DNA of 64,000 bases, taken from positions 124,001 to 188,000 of the forward strand of contig CAKQLF010000001.1 of the NCBI GenBank assembly GCA_934254585.1, in the 5' to 3' direction. The DNA is from an uncultured Alphaproteobacteria bacterium. GTDB lineage: Bacteria > Pseudomonadota > Alphaproteobacteria > RF32 > CAG-239. Positions 16,952 through 25,376 of this stretch are shown here, piece by piece. The notes beneath the pieces are model-generated. The model was not told where the DNA came from. It ran no database searches and was given only the letters and a program-made list of their open reading frames with translations. A program made the position numbers and the translations under genes. Each line of letters begins with the position of its first letter. The first letter of the stretch is position 1.

Positions 16952-17377
16952 ATGAGGAATGTTTTATTATTTATTCTTCTGCTTATGGGAGGGCTGTGGG
17001 CTTATGATTATTATGATTGTAAGACGGTTAAGGCAAGAGTCATTGCTAAAGCGCAAATTAGGGAAATCCAAGAGGCTGCCGGAAAAAAAGTTTATATGGC
17101 AGAATATTTTGGAGAACAGGTCAGGGTTGTTCATGTGTTGTCAAAAAATGGATTTTGGGTGCGCCCGATAAAAGACAGCACGGTGACTTCTTTCGTGACG
17201 GCAGATGTTGCTCAGCTGCAATTTATGTCTGGAAATGTTAAGAGCGCGGATATTGAAATGGCTTTCCATAAACAGCGTAGACTTGTTCTAGGAATGATTG
17301 GCCTTATTGTGTTGGCATTCTTGGCAAGTTGGTATGAACCGGATTCAGATTCTGTGAAAAAGATTTCGGAAAAATAA
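16952..17377 (+). CDS. Small membrane protein, unknown
   Basis: 141 residues. A signal-anchor at the N-terminus (MRNVLLFILLLMGGLWAYDY), a soluble middle of about 85 residues (VKARVIAKAQIREIQEAAG through QLQFMSGNV) and a second membrane helix near residue 112 (LVLGMIGLIVLAFLASW). The soluble part is probably periplasmic. No recognised domain. Flanked by AT-rich noncoding DNA, ended by a clear terminator. Confidence 0.6.
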   Translation: MRNVLLFILLLMGGLWAYDYYDCKTVKARVIAKAQIREIQEAAGKKVYMAEYFGEQVRVVHVLSKNGFWVRPIKDSTVTSFVTADVAQLQFMSGNVKSADIEMAFHKQRRLVLGMIGLIVLAFLASWYEPDSDSVKKISEK

Positions 17378-17390
17378 AATGCACATAAAA

Positions 17391-17426
17391 AAACTCTTTT
17401 GGAATACAGCCAAAAGAGTTTTTTTC
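17391..17426 (+). terminator. Intrinsic terminator of the 16952 gene
   Basis: AAACTCTTTTGG at 17391-17402 pairs with CCAAAAGAGTTT at 17410-17421, followed by further T residues; it lies 13 bases after the stop codon. Confidence 0.9.
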
Positions 17427-17604
17427 ATTTTTAACTTTCTAAAAGGTGCAAAAGTAATATATACATTCGGTTATATACCTTTATTTTTATGCGGAAATAA
17501 TTAAATATTTGTGCTTTCAGCATATTTTTGTGATTTTAAAATTGACAAACTCAAGAGTTGATTCTATATCAATAGTTGAGTATTTGATTAATGAGGTGAA
17601 CAAT

Positions 17605-18120
17605 ATGAAAGAAAATAAATCTCTTAGAGGAAGAGTTAACGATAACGAACCAAATCCGGTTGATGTGCACGTTGGTAACAGAATTCGCCTGCGCCGTACA
17701 ATCTTGCACATTACTCAGCAACAAATGGCTGAAATGCTTGGATTAACTTTTCAGCAAATACAAAAATATGAAAAAGGTATGAACCGCGTCGGAGCAAGCA
17801 GACTTTGGGATATTAGTCGCGTTTTGGAAGTTCCGATGGGCTTTTTCTTTGAAGATATGGATGAAGACGTTGTTAAAAACAGTCCGCGTATGCTCGGCAA
17901 AGATCAAAATGAAAAGAATTATTATTTTGAAGAAGATCGCCGGACTTTTGATGATGATCCGATGAAAAGAAAAGAAACATTAGAATTGGTTCGTGCTTAT
18001 TACAAAATTCCTAATCGCTCAATTGCGAGAAATTTGTTTAATTTAATGGTTGCTTTGTCAAAGTCAAACAGCAACTTGGCTATGGCTGAAAAAGACGAAG
18101 CAAATGATGGAAAATTCTAA
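17605..18120 (+). CDS. XRE-family helix-turn-helix transcriptional regulator
   Basis: 171 residues. The HTH_3 domain spans about residues 20-80: VGNRIRLRRTILHITQQQMA, then LGLTFQQIQKYEKGMNRVGA, with the recognition helix in TFQQIQKYEKG. The tail is acidic and then helical (RKETLELVRAYYKI). This is a common alphaproteobacterial regulator type, related in architecture to the short XRE proteins that control stress or cell-cycle genes; target unknown. ATG 17605 has GAGGTG upstream; an in-frame extension to 17509 lacks a ribosome site. The 3' end overlaps trmB by 17 bases. Confidence 0.88.
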   Translation: MKENKSLRGRVNDNEPNPVDVHVGNRIRLRRTILHITQQQMAEMLGLTFQQIQKYEKGMNRVGASRLWDISRVLEVPMGFFFEDMDEDVVKNSPRMLGKDQNEKNYYFEEDRRTFDDDPMKRKETLELVRAYYKIPNRSIARNLFNLMVALSKSNSNLAMAEKDEANDGKF

Positions 18121-18853
18121 GCAAGTCTATAATGGTGATAAGCCAAAATTTTTTGGCCGGCGTAAAGGCAGAACAATTCGTAAGGCAAAGAGCTTTCTAT
18201 TAGAAGATTTTTTACCGAAAATTCTGCTCAAAGCGTCGGCTGAAATTTGTTTGGCCGATTGTTTTTCGGAACCGAAAAATAAATATGCGCTGGAAATCGG
18301 TTTTGGCGACGGAGCTCATTTGGCCGCCATTTCGCAAAGTCAGCCGGATACCGGTTTTGTGGGCGTTGAGGTTTATAAAAATGGCGTGGCTAATTTGTTG
18401 TCATTGCTCACCGGTGTAAAAGAAGGCAACGGAGAGGATTTGCAAAACATCACACTAAAAGACGGGTATGTCGATAATGTACGAGTTTTTGATGATGATG
18501 TTCGATTGTTGTTTTCTGTTTTGCCGGCTGCTTGTTTTGATAAAATTTATTTGCTTTTTCCTGACCCGTGGCCTAAGAAAAAACACGCCGGCCGACGTTT
18601 TGTAAATCCGGACAATTTGAAACAATTAGCGCGTCTTTTGAAAAAAGGCGGCATCTTGCAAATAGCCACCGACCATAGCGTATATAAGTCTTGGGTGTTG
18701 CATACAATGGCGCAGGATAAGAATTTTGTGTGGACGGCCAAAAGTTCCGATGATTGGCGCAACCCTCCTGCAGATTGGTTTGAAACGAAATATCAGCATA
18801 AGGCAATACGAGAGGGCCGTAAACCGGTATTCTTTGAATATCGGAGAATTTAA
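18104..18853 (+). CDS. trmB: tRNA (guanine-N7-)-methyltransferase
   Basis: 249 residues, Rossmann-fold SAM methyltransferase that makes m7G46 in tRNA variable loops. The SAM site is ALEIGFGDGAHLA; the tRNA-binding and catalytic block is LLFPDPWPKKKHAGRRFVN, followed by the TDH motif in IATDHSVYKSW and the terminal TKYQHKAIREGR. RKGRTIRKAK near the N-terminus is usual. ATG 18104 (or 18107) lies inside the 3' end of the XRE gene. The stop is 4 bases inside the convergent RHH gene. Confidence 0.95.
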   Translation: MMENSKQVYNGDKPKFFGRRKGRTIRKAKSFLLEDFLPKILLKASAEICLADCFSEPKNKYALEIGFGDGAHLAAISQSQPDTGFVGVEVYKNGVANLLSLLTGVKEGNGEDLQNITLKDGYVDNVRVFDDDVRLLFSVLPAACFDKIYLLFPDPWPKKKHAGRRFVNPDNLKQLARLLKKGGILQIATDHSVYKSWVLHTMAQDKNFVWTAKSSDDWRNPPADWFETKYQHKAIREGRKPVFFEYRRI

Positions 18854-19140
18854 AGTTTCATTTCTTCTAAGGCAGAAAACAGAGAATCACTTTTAGGTGC
18901 GTATCCGTAATTTGAATTTTGCCGCGCCAAATTGTGCATATATAAAAGTGAAAATAATCTAACCGAGGGGGTTAAACCCAACTGAGGGTCTTTGTAGCTG
19001 TCAATTAATTCCAACAGTTGTTTGCGTTTGATTTTTTCACGCATACAAATGCTGTCTAAAATGTACCATTCTGATTTAGCTAAGCGCATACTTGTTTTTC
19101 TTTCGAAAACAGAGATAACTCGGTTTGATAAGATTGTCAT
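18850..19140 (-). CDS. Ribbon-helix-helix domain protein (RHH_4 type)
   Basis: 96 residues. NRVISVFERKTSMRLAKSEW, then YILDSICMREKIKRKQLLEL and TPSVRLFSLLYMHNL follow the pattern of the RHH_4 family common in Alphaproteobacteria: a beta strand bearing the R-x-T-S contact, helix with E-W, a second helix and the conserved SxxRLFxLxY end. Such proteins dimerise and bind DNA as small regulators. The ATG at 19140 is preceded by GGGGAAC; a longer frame to 19203 has no ribosome site. Convergent with trmB, overlap of 4 bases. Confidence 0.75.
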   Translation of the reverse strand: MTILSNRVISVFERKTSMRLAKSEWYILDSICMREKIKRKQLLELIDSYKDPQLGLTPSVRLFSLLYMHNLARQNSNYGYAPKSDSLFSALEEMKL

Positions 19141-19369
19141 TTTTTTGTTCCCCAAACAAGTTGTATTTGTTGGTAATATAAAACAATCAAGTGATAATTG
19201 CAACTGGAAAGTTTATTATTTTCAATAAATATCTCTAATTATTCTGCTTTTAGAATGAAATTTTTGAAAAACAAGATTAAAAAATACAATTAATTAAGCA
19301 TATTTTAGACTCGGAATAGACTCAAGTGATGATTCTGTCATTTTTTTTTAAAAATTGTATATTTTTTGC

Positions 19370-19398
19370 TTGCATTAAGTCTGTGGTTGTGGTATATA
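19370..19398 (+). promoter_or_regulatory. Promoter of the S10 ribosomal operon
   Basis: TTGCAT at 19370-19375, 17-base spacer, TATATA at 19393-19398. Placed 165 bases before rpsJ with only noncoding DNA between, it is the best sigma70-type promoter in the 422-base gap from the RHH gene to rpsJ. Confidence 0.75.
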
Positions 19399-19404
19399 CA
19401 CGCT

Positions 19405-19562
19405 ACAACAATTGTTTTGAGGGGGTTGCCCCGCAGCGAAGCAAATATAAAATATAGTGCAAACCTTTGTTGCGAAAGAGTTTGCGAAATGTAACAAATT
19501 TAGATGGCAGATGCCCTATATGGTGCTTTTTGCCGTTTAGCTATAGGAAAAGTATTAAAAAA
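19405..19562 (+). other. Leader of the S10 operon transcript
   Basis: About 155 noncoding bases separate the promoter from rpsJ. Small hairpins are visible: GGGG/CCCC around 19431, GCAAAC/GTTTGC between 19460 and 19486, and a GGCA/TGCC pairing near 19507. S10 leaders in other bacteria bind L4 for feedback control; whether this one does cannot be told. The rest of the gap 19141-19369 is AT-rich with no feature I recognise. Confidence 0.4.
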
Positions 19563-19871
19563 ATGGATACACAAAACATTAGAATCCGCTTGAAAGCTTT
19601 TGACCATAGATTGCTTGATCTCTCTACAGCAGAAATCGTGCATACAGCCAAAAGAACAGGCGCAAATGTCAGAGGACCGATTCCTCTGCCGAACAGAATC
19701 GAAAAGTTTACGGTGAACCGTTCTCCGCACGTTGATAAAAAATCTCGTGAGCAGTTCGAAATCCGTACTCATAAAAGACTTCTGGATATCGTAGATCCGA
19801 CACCGCAAACCGTTGATGCTTTGATGAAGCTTGATTTGGCTGCCGGTGTTAATGTTGAAATTAAATTGTAA
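19563..19871 (+). CDS. rpsJ: 30S ribosomal protein S10
   Basis: 102 residues, full length. MDTQNIRIRLKAFDHRLLD and GANVRGPIPLPNRIEKFTVN with HVDKKSREQFEIRTHKRLLD are the S10/NusE signature. S10 sits in the small-subunit head and also pairs with NusB in antitermination. First gene of the S10 operon. The ATG at 19563 follows AGGAAAAG; a frame extension to 19467 is noncoding leader. Confidence 0.97.
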   Translation: MDTQNIRIRLKAFDHRLLDLSTAEIVHTAKRTGANVRGPIPLPNRIEKFTVNRSPHVDKKSREQFEIRTHKRLLDIVDPTPQTVDALMKLDLAAGVNVEIKL

Positions 19872-19930
19872 TTTAATGTTGGCTCTTAGAAATTAAGACG
19901 TCAACCTATTAAGAAAAGGAAAAAATAATA

Positions 19931-20650
19931 ATGCGTACGGGTCTAATCGCAAAAAAATTAGGAATGTCCCGCATTTTTGAAGCAGACGGAACTCATGTTC
20001 CTGTAACTGTTTTGAGTGTAGAAGGTCTTCAGGTTGTAAATGTTAAAACAGCTGAACAAGACGGCTACAATGCAGTGCAGCTTGGTACAGGTGCTATTAA
20101 AGCCAAAAACGTAACCAAGCCTATGAAAGGATATTTTGCAAAAGCAAAAGTTGAACCAAAGAAAAAATTGGGCGAATTCAGAGTTTCTGAAGATTGCTTG
20201 CTTTCTGTTGGTGATGAATTGTCTGTGGAACACTTTGTTGCCGGTCAATATGTTGATGTTTGCGCAACTTCTATCGGTAAAGGTTTTGCCGGTGTTATGA
20301 AGCGTCACAACTTTGCCGGTTTGGAAGCATCACACGGTGTGTCTATTTCTCACCGTTCTCACGGTTCTACCGGACAAAGACAAGATCCTGGTAAAGTTTT
20401 CAAAGGTAAAAAAATGGCCGGTCACTTGGGTGCTGAACGTGTAACAGTTCAAAACTTAAAAGTGGTTGCTATTGATGCCGCCAAAGGCTTAATTATGGTT
20501 AAAGGTGGCGTTCCTGGTTCTGAAAATGCTTGGGTTAGAGTTACTGATGCCGTTAAAAAACCGGCTTATGCCTCTGTTCCAATGCCTGCAGGATTGAAAA
20601 AAGTTGATGAACCTGTTGCAGCGGCTGAAACTCCAGCTGAAAATGCATAA
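19931..20650 (+). CDS. rplC: 50S ribosomal protein L3
   Basis: 239 residues, longer than the about 210 of E. coli because of an Ala/Glu/Pro-rich tail (ending AAAETPAENA) that is common in Alphaproteobacteria. MRTGLIAKKLGMSRIFEADG starts the protein; the peptidyl-transferase-facing loop HGSTGQRQDPGKVFKG contains the Gln methylated by PrmB in other species. AAGGAAAAAATA precedes the ATG. L3 is an early assembly protein of the large subunit. Confidence 0.97.
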   Translation: MRTGLIAKKLGMSRIFEADGTHVPVTVLSVEGLQVVNVKTAEQDGYNAVQLGTGAIKAKNVTKPMKGYFAKAKVEPKKKLGEFRVSEDCLLSVGDELSVEHFVAGQYVDVCATSIGKGFAGVMKRHNFAGLEASHGVSISHRSHGSTGQRQDPGKVFKGKKMAGHLGAERVTVQNLKVVAIDAAKGLIMVKGGVPGSENAWVRVTDAVKKPAYASVPMPAGLKKVDEPVAAAETPAENA

Positions 20651-20670
20651 TGAAGTGTAAGGATAGTAAA

Positions 20671-21294
20671 ATGAAACAGGACATCTTAAATTTAGAAAAT
20701 AAAAATGTCGGCTCTATTGAACTCAACGATGCTATTTATGGTTTGGAAGTTCGCGCTGATATTTTACAACGCGTTGTAAATTGGCAATTGGCCAGATTGC
20801 AAAGCGGCAATCACGCTACCAAAGGCCGTTCTGATGTGGCTTTGACAGCAGCAAAACCTTTCAAACAAAAAGGTTCTGGTAATGCTCGTCAAGGTTCTCG
20901 CAAGGGCGCGCAATTCAGAAAAGGTGGCGTTGTGTTTGGTCCGGTTGTTAGAGATCATTCTTTCGACTTGACTAAAAAATTCAGAAAACTTGGTCTGAAA
21001 ACTGCTTTGTCTGCAAAAGCTAAAGCAGGTAACCTTGTTGTTATTGACGAAGCAAAGCTGTCGGCTCCTAAGACAAAAGATTTACAAGCTAAATTGAATG
21101 CTTGCGGTCTGACAAACTGCCTCTTCATTGACGGTAAGGAAGTTGATGTTAATTTTGCATTGGCCAGCCGTAATATTGCCGGAATTGATATTCTGCCAAC
21201 AATCGGTGCCAACGTTTATGACATCTTGAAAAAGGACAAATTGGTGTTAACAAAAGATGCAGTAAATTGCTTAGAGGAGAGATTAAATGGTTAA
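20671..21294 (+). CDS. rplD: 50S ribosomal protein L4
   Basis: 207 residues. NWQLARLQSGNHATKGRSDV and QKGSGNARQGSRKGAQFRKGG form the extended loop that lines the exit tunnel and where macrolide mutations arise. I take ATG 20671 with AAGGATAG upstream; an in-frame ATG at 20650 overlaps the rplC stop and would add seven residues. L4 is also the usual autoregulator of this operon. Confidence 0.95.
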   Translation: MKQDILNLENKNVGSIELNDAIYGLEVRADILQRVVNWQLARLQSGNHATKGRSDVALTAAKPFKQKGSGNARQGSRKGAQFRKGGVVFGPVVRDHSFDLTKKFRKLGLKTALSAKAKAGNLVVIDEAKLSAPKTKDLQAKLNACGLTNCLFIDGKEVDVNFALASRNIAGIDILPTIGANVYDILKKDKLVLTKDAVNCLEERLNG

Positions 21295-21601
21295 GAGCAA
21301 ATCAAACAATGTAACTGCAGCAATGTATGATACATTGGTTCGTCCGGTAATTACCGAAAAATCTATGGTTTCTTCGGAAGCTGGAAAAGTGGTATTTATG
21401 GTACCTTTATCAGCTACGAAAGATGATGTTAAAGCCGCTGTTGAAGCCATCTTTAACGTTAAAGTAAATAAGGTAAATACAATTAAACAATTCGGTAAAG
21501 TAAAGAGCTTTAGAGGTCATCAGGGCGTTCGTTCTGATTACAAAAAAGCCATCGTTACTCTTGCCGACGGTCAAAACATTGATGTTACTACAGGAATTTA
21601 G
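21287..21601 (+). CDS. rplW: 50S ribosomal protein L23
   Basis: 104 residues. YDTLVRPVITEKSM and VNKVNTIKQFGKVKSFRGH are typical. L23 stands at the exit of the peptide tunnel, where trigger factor and SRP dock. Overlaps rplD by 8 bases with AGAGGAGAG as ribosome site, so the two are coupled. Confidence 0.96.
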   Translation: MVKSKSNNVTAAMYDTLVRPVITEKSMVSSEAGKVVFMVPLSATKDDVKAAVEAIFNVKVNKVNTIKQFGKVKSFRGHQGVRSDYKKAIVTLADGQNIDVTTGI

Positions 21602-21603
21602 TT

Positions 21604-22437
21604 ATGGCTTTGAATACATTTAAGCCCACATCTGCAGGTCGTCGCCAACTTATTCTCGTTGATAAAAGCGAGTTATACAAGGGCAAGCCTGAGAAAAGTT
21701 TAACAAAAGGTCTGAATAAGACCGGTGGGCGTGATAACTTTGGTCACGTTACAAGTCGTCGTATTGGTGGCGGTCATAAACGCAGCTACCGTGTGATTGA
21801 CTTCAAACGTAATAAATTTGATTGCGAGGCTACTGTTGAGAGAATCGAATATGATCCAAACCGCACTGCATTTATCGCTTTGGTAAATTACAGCGATGGT
21901 GAAAAGGCTTATATTTTGGCTCCACAACGCTTGAAAGCCGGTGATAAAATTGTTTCTGCCGAAAAAGCAGACATTAAACCGGGTAATGCTATGCCTTTGA
22001 AGAGTATGCCGGTTGGTACAATCGTGCACAACGTTGAACTTCGCTCCGGAAAAGGCGGACAACTTGTTCGCTCGGCCGGTTGCTATGCTCAAGTTGTTGG
22101 TAAAGATGCCGGTTATGTTCAATTAAAATTAAACTCTGGCGAATTGAGAATCGTTCGTGAAGAATGTTTGGCTACCGTTGGTGCGGTTTCTAATCCGGAC
22201 AATCAAAACGTTTCCCTCAGTAAAGCCGGTCGCGCACGTTGGATGGGTATGAGACCTGTTTCCCGCGGTGTTGCTATGAACCCGGTTGATCACCCGCTTG
22301 GTGGTGGTGAAGGTAGAACTTCTGGTGGCCGTCATCCGGTTACACCTTGGGGTAAACCTACTAAGGGTGCTAAAACTCGTTCTAACAAAAAGACAGATCG
22401 CTTTATTATGAGATCTCGTCACGATAACAAAAATTAA
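21604..22437 (+). CDS. rplB: 50S ribosomal protein L2
   Basis: 277 residues, full length. GGRDNFGHVTSRRIGGGHKR and AMNPVDHPLGGGEGRTSGG are diagnostic; the latter holds the His needed for peptidyl transferase integrity. Two bases separate it from rplW. L2 bridges the subunits and binds 23S domain IV. Confidence 0.98.
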   Translation: MALNTFKPTSAGRRQLILVDKSELYKGKPEKSLTKGLNKTGGRDNFGHVTSRRIGGGHKRSYRVIDFKRNKFDCEATVERIEYDPNRTAFIALVNYSDGEKAYILAPQRLKAGDKIVSAEKADIKPGNAMPLKSMPVGTIVHNVELRSGKGGQLVRSAGCYAQVVGKDAGYVQLKLNSGELRIVREECLATVGAVSNPDNQNVSLSKAGRARWMGMRPVSRGVAMNPVDHPLGGGEGRTSGGRHPVTPWGKPTKGAKTRSNKKTDRFIMRSRHDNKN

Positions 22438-22452
22438 TAAGGAGAAAAGCTA

Positions 22453-22734
22453 ATGACACGTTCCGTATGGAAAGGACCTTTTGTTGATGGCTATCTTCTG
22501 AAGAAAGCTGATGCTGCCAGAGCTTCCAGCCGTAATGAAGTGATTAAAATTTGGTCTCGCCGTTCTACAATGTTACCGCAATTTGTTGGTTTAACATTCG
22601 GTGTTCACAATGGTCACAAATTTATTCCGGTTTTGGTTACTGAAGATATGGTTGGTCACAAATTCGGTGAATTTGCTCCGACTCGTACATTCTTTGGCCA
22701 CACCAAGGCTGATACAACAGCGAAGAGAGGTTAA
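22453..22734 (+). CDS. rpsS: 30S ribosomal protein S19
   Basis: 93 residues. MTRSVWKGPFVDGYLLKK, IKIWSRRSTMLPQFVG and GEFAPTRTFFGH mark S19, a head protein touching the A-site finger and S13. AAGGAGAAAAG is a strong ribosome site. Confidence 0.97.
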   Translation: MTRSVWKGPFVDGYLLKKADAARASSRNEVIKIWSRRSTMLPQFVGLTFGVHNGHKFIPVLVTEDMVGHKFGEFAPTRTFFGHTKADTTAKRG

Positions 22735-22736
22735 TT

Positions 22737-23093
22737 ATGGCTAATTTAAATAAAAAACAAGCTATGGCTGTTTGCCGCTCTATTCGTACCAGCCCGCGCA
22801 AGTTGAACCTTGTTGCTCAATCTATCCGCGGTTTGGGTGTTGAAAAAGCAGTTGCTGAACTGAGCTTTTCTAAGAAGAGAATCGCAAAAGTTGCATTGGG
22901 TTTGTTGCAATCGGCAATTTCCAATGCTGAAAATAATCATAATTTGAATATCGACAAACTCGTAGTTAGCGAAGCTTATGTCGGTAAAGGTATTGTAATG
23001 AAACGTATGAGTGCACGCGGTCGCGGCAGAGGGGCAAGAGTTTTGAAGCCTTTCTCAAGTATGACTGTTGTTGTAGCAGAGCGTGGGGAGTAA
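22737..23093 (+). CDS. rplV: 50S ribosomal protein L22
   Basis: 118 residues. IRTSPRKLNLVAQSIRG at the start and SARGRGRGARVLKPFS in the hairpin that lines the exit tunnel identify L22. AGAGGTTA precedes the ATG two bases after the rpsS stop. Confidence 0.96.
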   Translation: MANLNKKQAMAVCRSIRTSPRKLNLVAQSIRGLGVEKAVAELSFSKKRIAKVALGLLQSAISNAENNHNLNIDKLVVSEAYVGKGIVMKRMSARGRGRGARVLKPFSSMTVVVAERGE

Positions 23094-23097
23094 GCAG

Positions 23098-23766
23098 ATG
23101 GGACAGAAAGTAAATCCTACAAGTCTTCGTTTGGGCGTTAACCGCACTTGGGACTCTCGTTGGTATGCTGATGAAAAGTTTACTGACTATCTCCACGAAG
23201 ATTTGAAAATTCAAAAATTCTTGGGTGAAAAATTGGCTCAAGCAGGTATCAGCCGTATTGTTATTGAACGTCCGGCTAAAAAAGCAAGAGTTACTATTCA
23301 CTCAGCCAGACCAGGTGTTGTTATTGGCAAAAAAGGTCAGGATATTGAGAATTTAAGAAAAGATATTCAAAAATTGACTGATTCTGAAGTTCAATTAAAC
23401 ATCGTTGAAGTTAGAAAACCTGAGCTTGATGCGAAGTTGGTTGCTGACTCTGTGGCACAACAATTGGAACGTCGTGTTTCATTCCGTCGTGCAATGAAAA
23501 GAGTTATGCAGTCTGCTCTTCGTTTGGGTGCAGAAGGTATCAAAGTTTCTTGTAGCGGTCGTTTGGGCGGTGCTGAAATCGCCAGAACTGAACACTATCG
23601 TGAAGGTCGCGTGCCTTTGCACACACTTCGTGCGGACATTGATTATGCAACCTCTACGGCTCATACCACTTATGGTGCTTGCGGCGTAAAAGTTTGGATT
23701 TATAAAGGCGAAATTATGAGCCACGATCCAATGGCGCAAGATAAAAAGTTGGCTGAACAAAAATAA
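23098..23766 (+). CDS. rpsC: 30S ribosomal protein S3
   Basis: 222 residues. MGQKVNPTSLRLGVNRTWDS start, KH domain with RPGVVIGKKGQDIENLR, and C-terminal GRLGGAEIARTEHYREGRVP. S3 forms part of the mRNA entry helicase. Start at 23098; an in-frame extension of five codons upstream overlaps rplV and is unlikely. Confidence 0.97.
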   Translation: MGQKVNPTSLRLGVNRTWDSRWYADEKFTDYLHEDLKIQKFLGEKLAQAGISRIVIERPAKKARVTIHSARPGVVIGKKGQDIENLRKDIQKLTDSEVQLNIVEVRKPELDAKLVADSVAQQLERRVSFRRAMKRVMQSALRLGAEGIKVSCSGRLGGAEIARTEHYREGRVPLHTLRADIDYATSTAHTTYGACGVKVWIYKGEIMSHDPMAQDKKLAEQK

Positions 23767-23786
23767 TAACGAGAGGTTAGAATAAA

Positions 23787-24221
23787 ATGTTAAGTCCAAA
23801 ACGTTTAAAGTTCCACAAACAGCACAAAGGCCGTATTCACGGTTTGGCTAAAGGTGGATCAGAATTAAGTTTCGGTTCATATGGATTGAAAGCTCTTACT
23901 CCAGAACGCGTAACCGCCCGTCAGATTGAAGCTGCACGTCGCGCTATTACTCGTGAAATGAAAAGAGCCGGAAGAGTATGGATTAGAATTTTCCCAGACG
24001 TTCCAGTATCTGATAAACCTGCTGAAGTTCGTATGGGTAAAGGTAAAGGTGCTATCGAATTTTGGGTAGCAAGAGTTAAACCGGGTCGTATTATGTTTGA
24101 AATCGGCGGAGTTCCTGAAGAAGTTGCTCGCAAAGCATTTGCATTGGGTGCTGCAAAATTGCCGGTTAAGAGCAAATTCGTAAAACGTTTGAACTCTGAT
24201 GCCATTGAAGGAGAAGCATAA
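23787..24221 (+). CDS. rplP: 50S ribosomal protein L16
   Basis: 144 residues, slightly longer than the E. coli 136. MLSPKRLKFHKQHKGRI, RVWIRIFPDVPVSDKPAEVR and RMGKGKGAIEFWVA define L16, which organises the A-site of the large subunit. Stop overlaps the rpmC ATG by one base. Confidence 0.97.
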   Translation: MLSPKRLKFHKQHKGRIHGLAKGGSELSFGSYGLKALTPERVTARQIEAARRAITREMKRAGRVWIRIFPDVPVSDKPAEVRMGKGKGAIEFWVARVKPGRIMFEIGGVPEEVARKAFALGAAKLPVKSKFVKRLNSDAIEGEA

Positions 24222-24418
24222 TGGTTAAAACTAAAGATTTACGCGCTATGACTAATGACCAATTGGAAGAAAAATTGATTGCCGATAAAAAAGAACAATT
24301 CAATTTGAGAATTCAACAGTCAACCGGCCAGCTGCAAAACACTTCTAATATGAAGAAAGTTCGCCGTGAAGTAGCAAAAATCAACACGCTCCTTGCAGAG
24401 CGCAAGAAGAATAGTTAG
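24221..24418 (+). CDS. rpmC: 50S ribosomal protein L29
   Basis: 65 residues, two-helix protein: KTKDLRAMTNDQLEEKLIA and NLRIQQSTGQLQNTS with a final KVRREVAKINTLLAERK. Sits beside L23 at the exit tunnel. The start is one base into the rplP stop, so translation is coupled. Confidence 0.95.
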   Translation: MVKTKDLRAMTNDQLEEKLIADKKEQFNLRIQQSTGQLQNTSNMKKVRREVAKINTLLAERKKNS

Positions 24419-24428
24419 GAGAAAGAAT

Positions 24429-24665
24429 ATGCCTAAGAGAATTCTTCAAGGTGTTGTTGTAAGTGATAAACAGGATAAAACCGTAGTTGTTAGTGTTGAA
24501 CGTCAAGTGATGCACCCTGTTTATAAGAAATTCGTGAAGAAAAGTAAAAAATTTGCTGCTCACGATGAAAACAATCAGTGCAAGGTTGGCGATAGAGTGT
24601 CTATTCAAGAATGCCGCCCTATCTCTAAAAATAAATCTTGGACTGTCATTTCTGATAACGCCTAG
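24429..24665 (+). CDS. rpsQ: 30S ribosomal protein S17
   Basis: 78 residues. MPKRILQGVVVSDKQDKTVV and GDRVSIQECRPISKNKSW identify S17, an OB-fold primary binder of 16S rRNA. ATG 24429 follows AGGAGAAAGAAT; the in-frame ATG at 24393 lies inside rpmC and is not used. Confidence 0.95.
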   Translation: MPKRILQGVVVSDKQDKTVVVSVERQVMHPVYKKFVKKSKKFAAHDENNQCKVGDRVSIQECRPISKNKSWTVISDNA

Positions 24666-24683
24666 TAATGAAGGAATAAAAAA

Positions 24684-25052
24684 ATGATACAAATGCAAAC
24701 CAACCTAGATGTTGCTGATAATTCTGGAGCACGCCAGGTGCAGTGCATAAAGGTTCTTGGTGGTTCCAAGAGAATGACTGCCTCTGTCGGTGATGTTATC
24801 GTTGTAGCTGTACAAGATGCTTTGCCGAAAGGGCACGTTAAAAAAGGTGATGTTCATAAGGCTGTTATCGTAAGAACTGCCAGCGACATCAGACGCAAAG
24901 ACGGTAGTGTTATCCGCTTTGACAGCAACGCAGCTGTTTTGATTAACAAAGATGGTGAGCCAATCGGCACACGTATCTTTGGCCCAGTAACCAGAGAGCT
25001 GCGCGCTAAAAAATTTATGAAAATCATTTCATTAGCACCGGAGGTATTGTAG
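24684..25052 (+). CDS. rplN: 50S ribosomal protein L14
   Basis: 122 residues. MIQMQTNLDVADNSGARQVQ, IKVLGGSKR and FDSNAAVLINKDGEPIGTRI are near-universal L14 blocks. First gene of the spc segment; AAGGAAT ribosome site, no promoter seen, so read through from the S10 genes. Confidence 0.97.
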   Translation: MIQMQTNLDVADNSGARQVQCIKVLGGSKRMTASVGDVIVVAVQDALPKGHVKKGDVHKAVIVRTASDIRRKDGSVIRFDSNAAVLINKDGEPIGTRIFGPVTRELRAKKFMKIISLAPEVL

Positions 25053-25053
25053 T

Positions 25054-25362
25054 ATGCCTAAATTGAAAATTAAGAAAAACGATACTGTAATTGTTTTGTC
25101 GGGTGACGATAAAGGCAAAATCGGCGTCGTAAAACAAGCAATGCCTAAGGAAAACAAGGTAATTGTAGAAGGCGTAAATTTGGTAAAACGCCACACTAAA
25201 CCTTCTCAGACCAATCCTGGCGGAATTGTGACAAAAGAGGCTGCCATTAACGTATCTAACGTTGCCATTGCCAAAGACGGCAAAGCAACAAAAGTTGGCT
25301 ACAAAGTAGTTGATGGCAAAAAAGTACGTTTTGCACGTAAATCCGGTGACGTAATCGATTAA
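25054..25362 (+). CDS. rplX: 50S ribosomal protein L24
   Basis: 102 residues with a KOW motif at the N-terminus (KKNDTVIVLSGDDKGKIGVV) and HTKPSQTNPGGIVTKEA. An assembly initiator of the large subunit. One base separates it from rplN; GGAGGT is its ribosome site. Confidence 0.97.
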   Translation: MPKLKIKKNDTVIVLSGDDKGKIGVVKQAMPKENKVIVEGVNLVKRHTKPSQTNPGGIVTKEAAINVSNVAIAKDGKATKVGYKVVDGKKVRFARKSGDVID

Positions 25363-25376
25363 TAGGGGAAAATTTT

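Noticed and set aside
19504..19593. Leader peptide ORF before rpsJ (MADALYGAFCRLAIG...)
   Set aside because: It runs into rpsJ in another frame, has no ribosome site and no regulatory residue bias.
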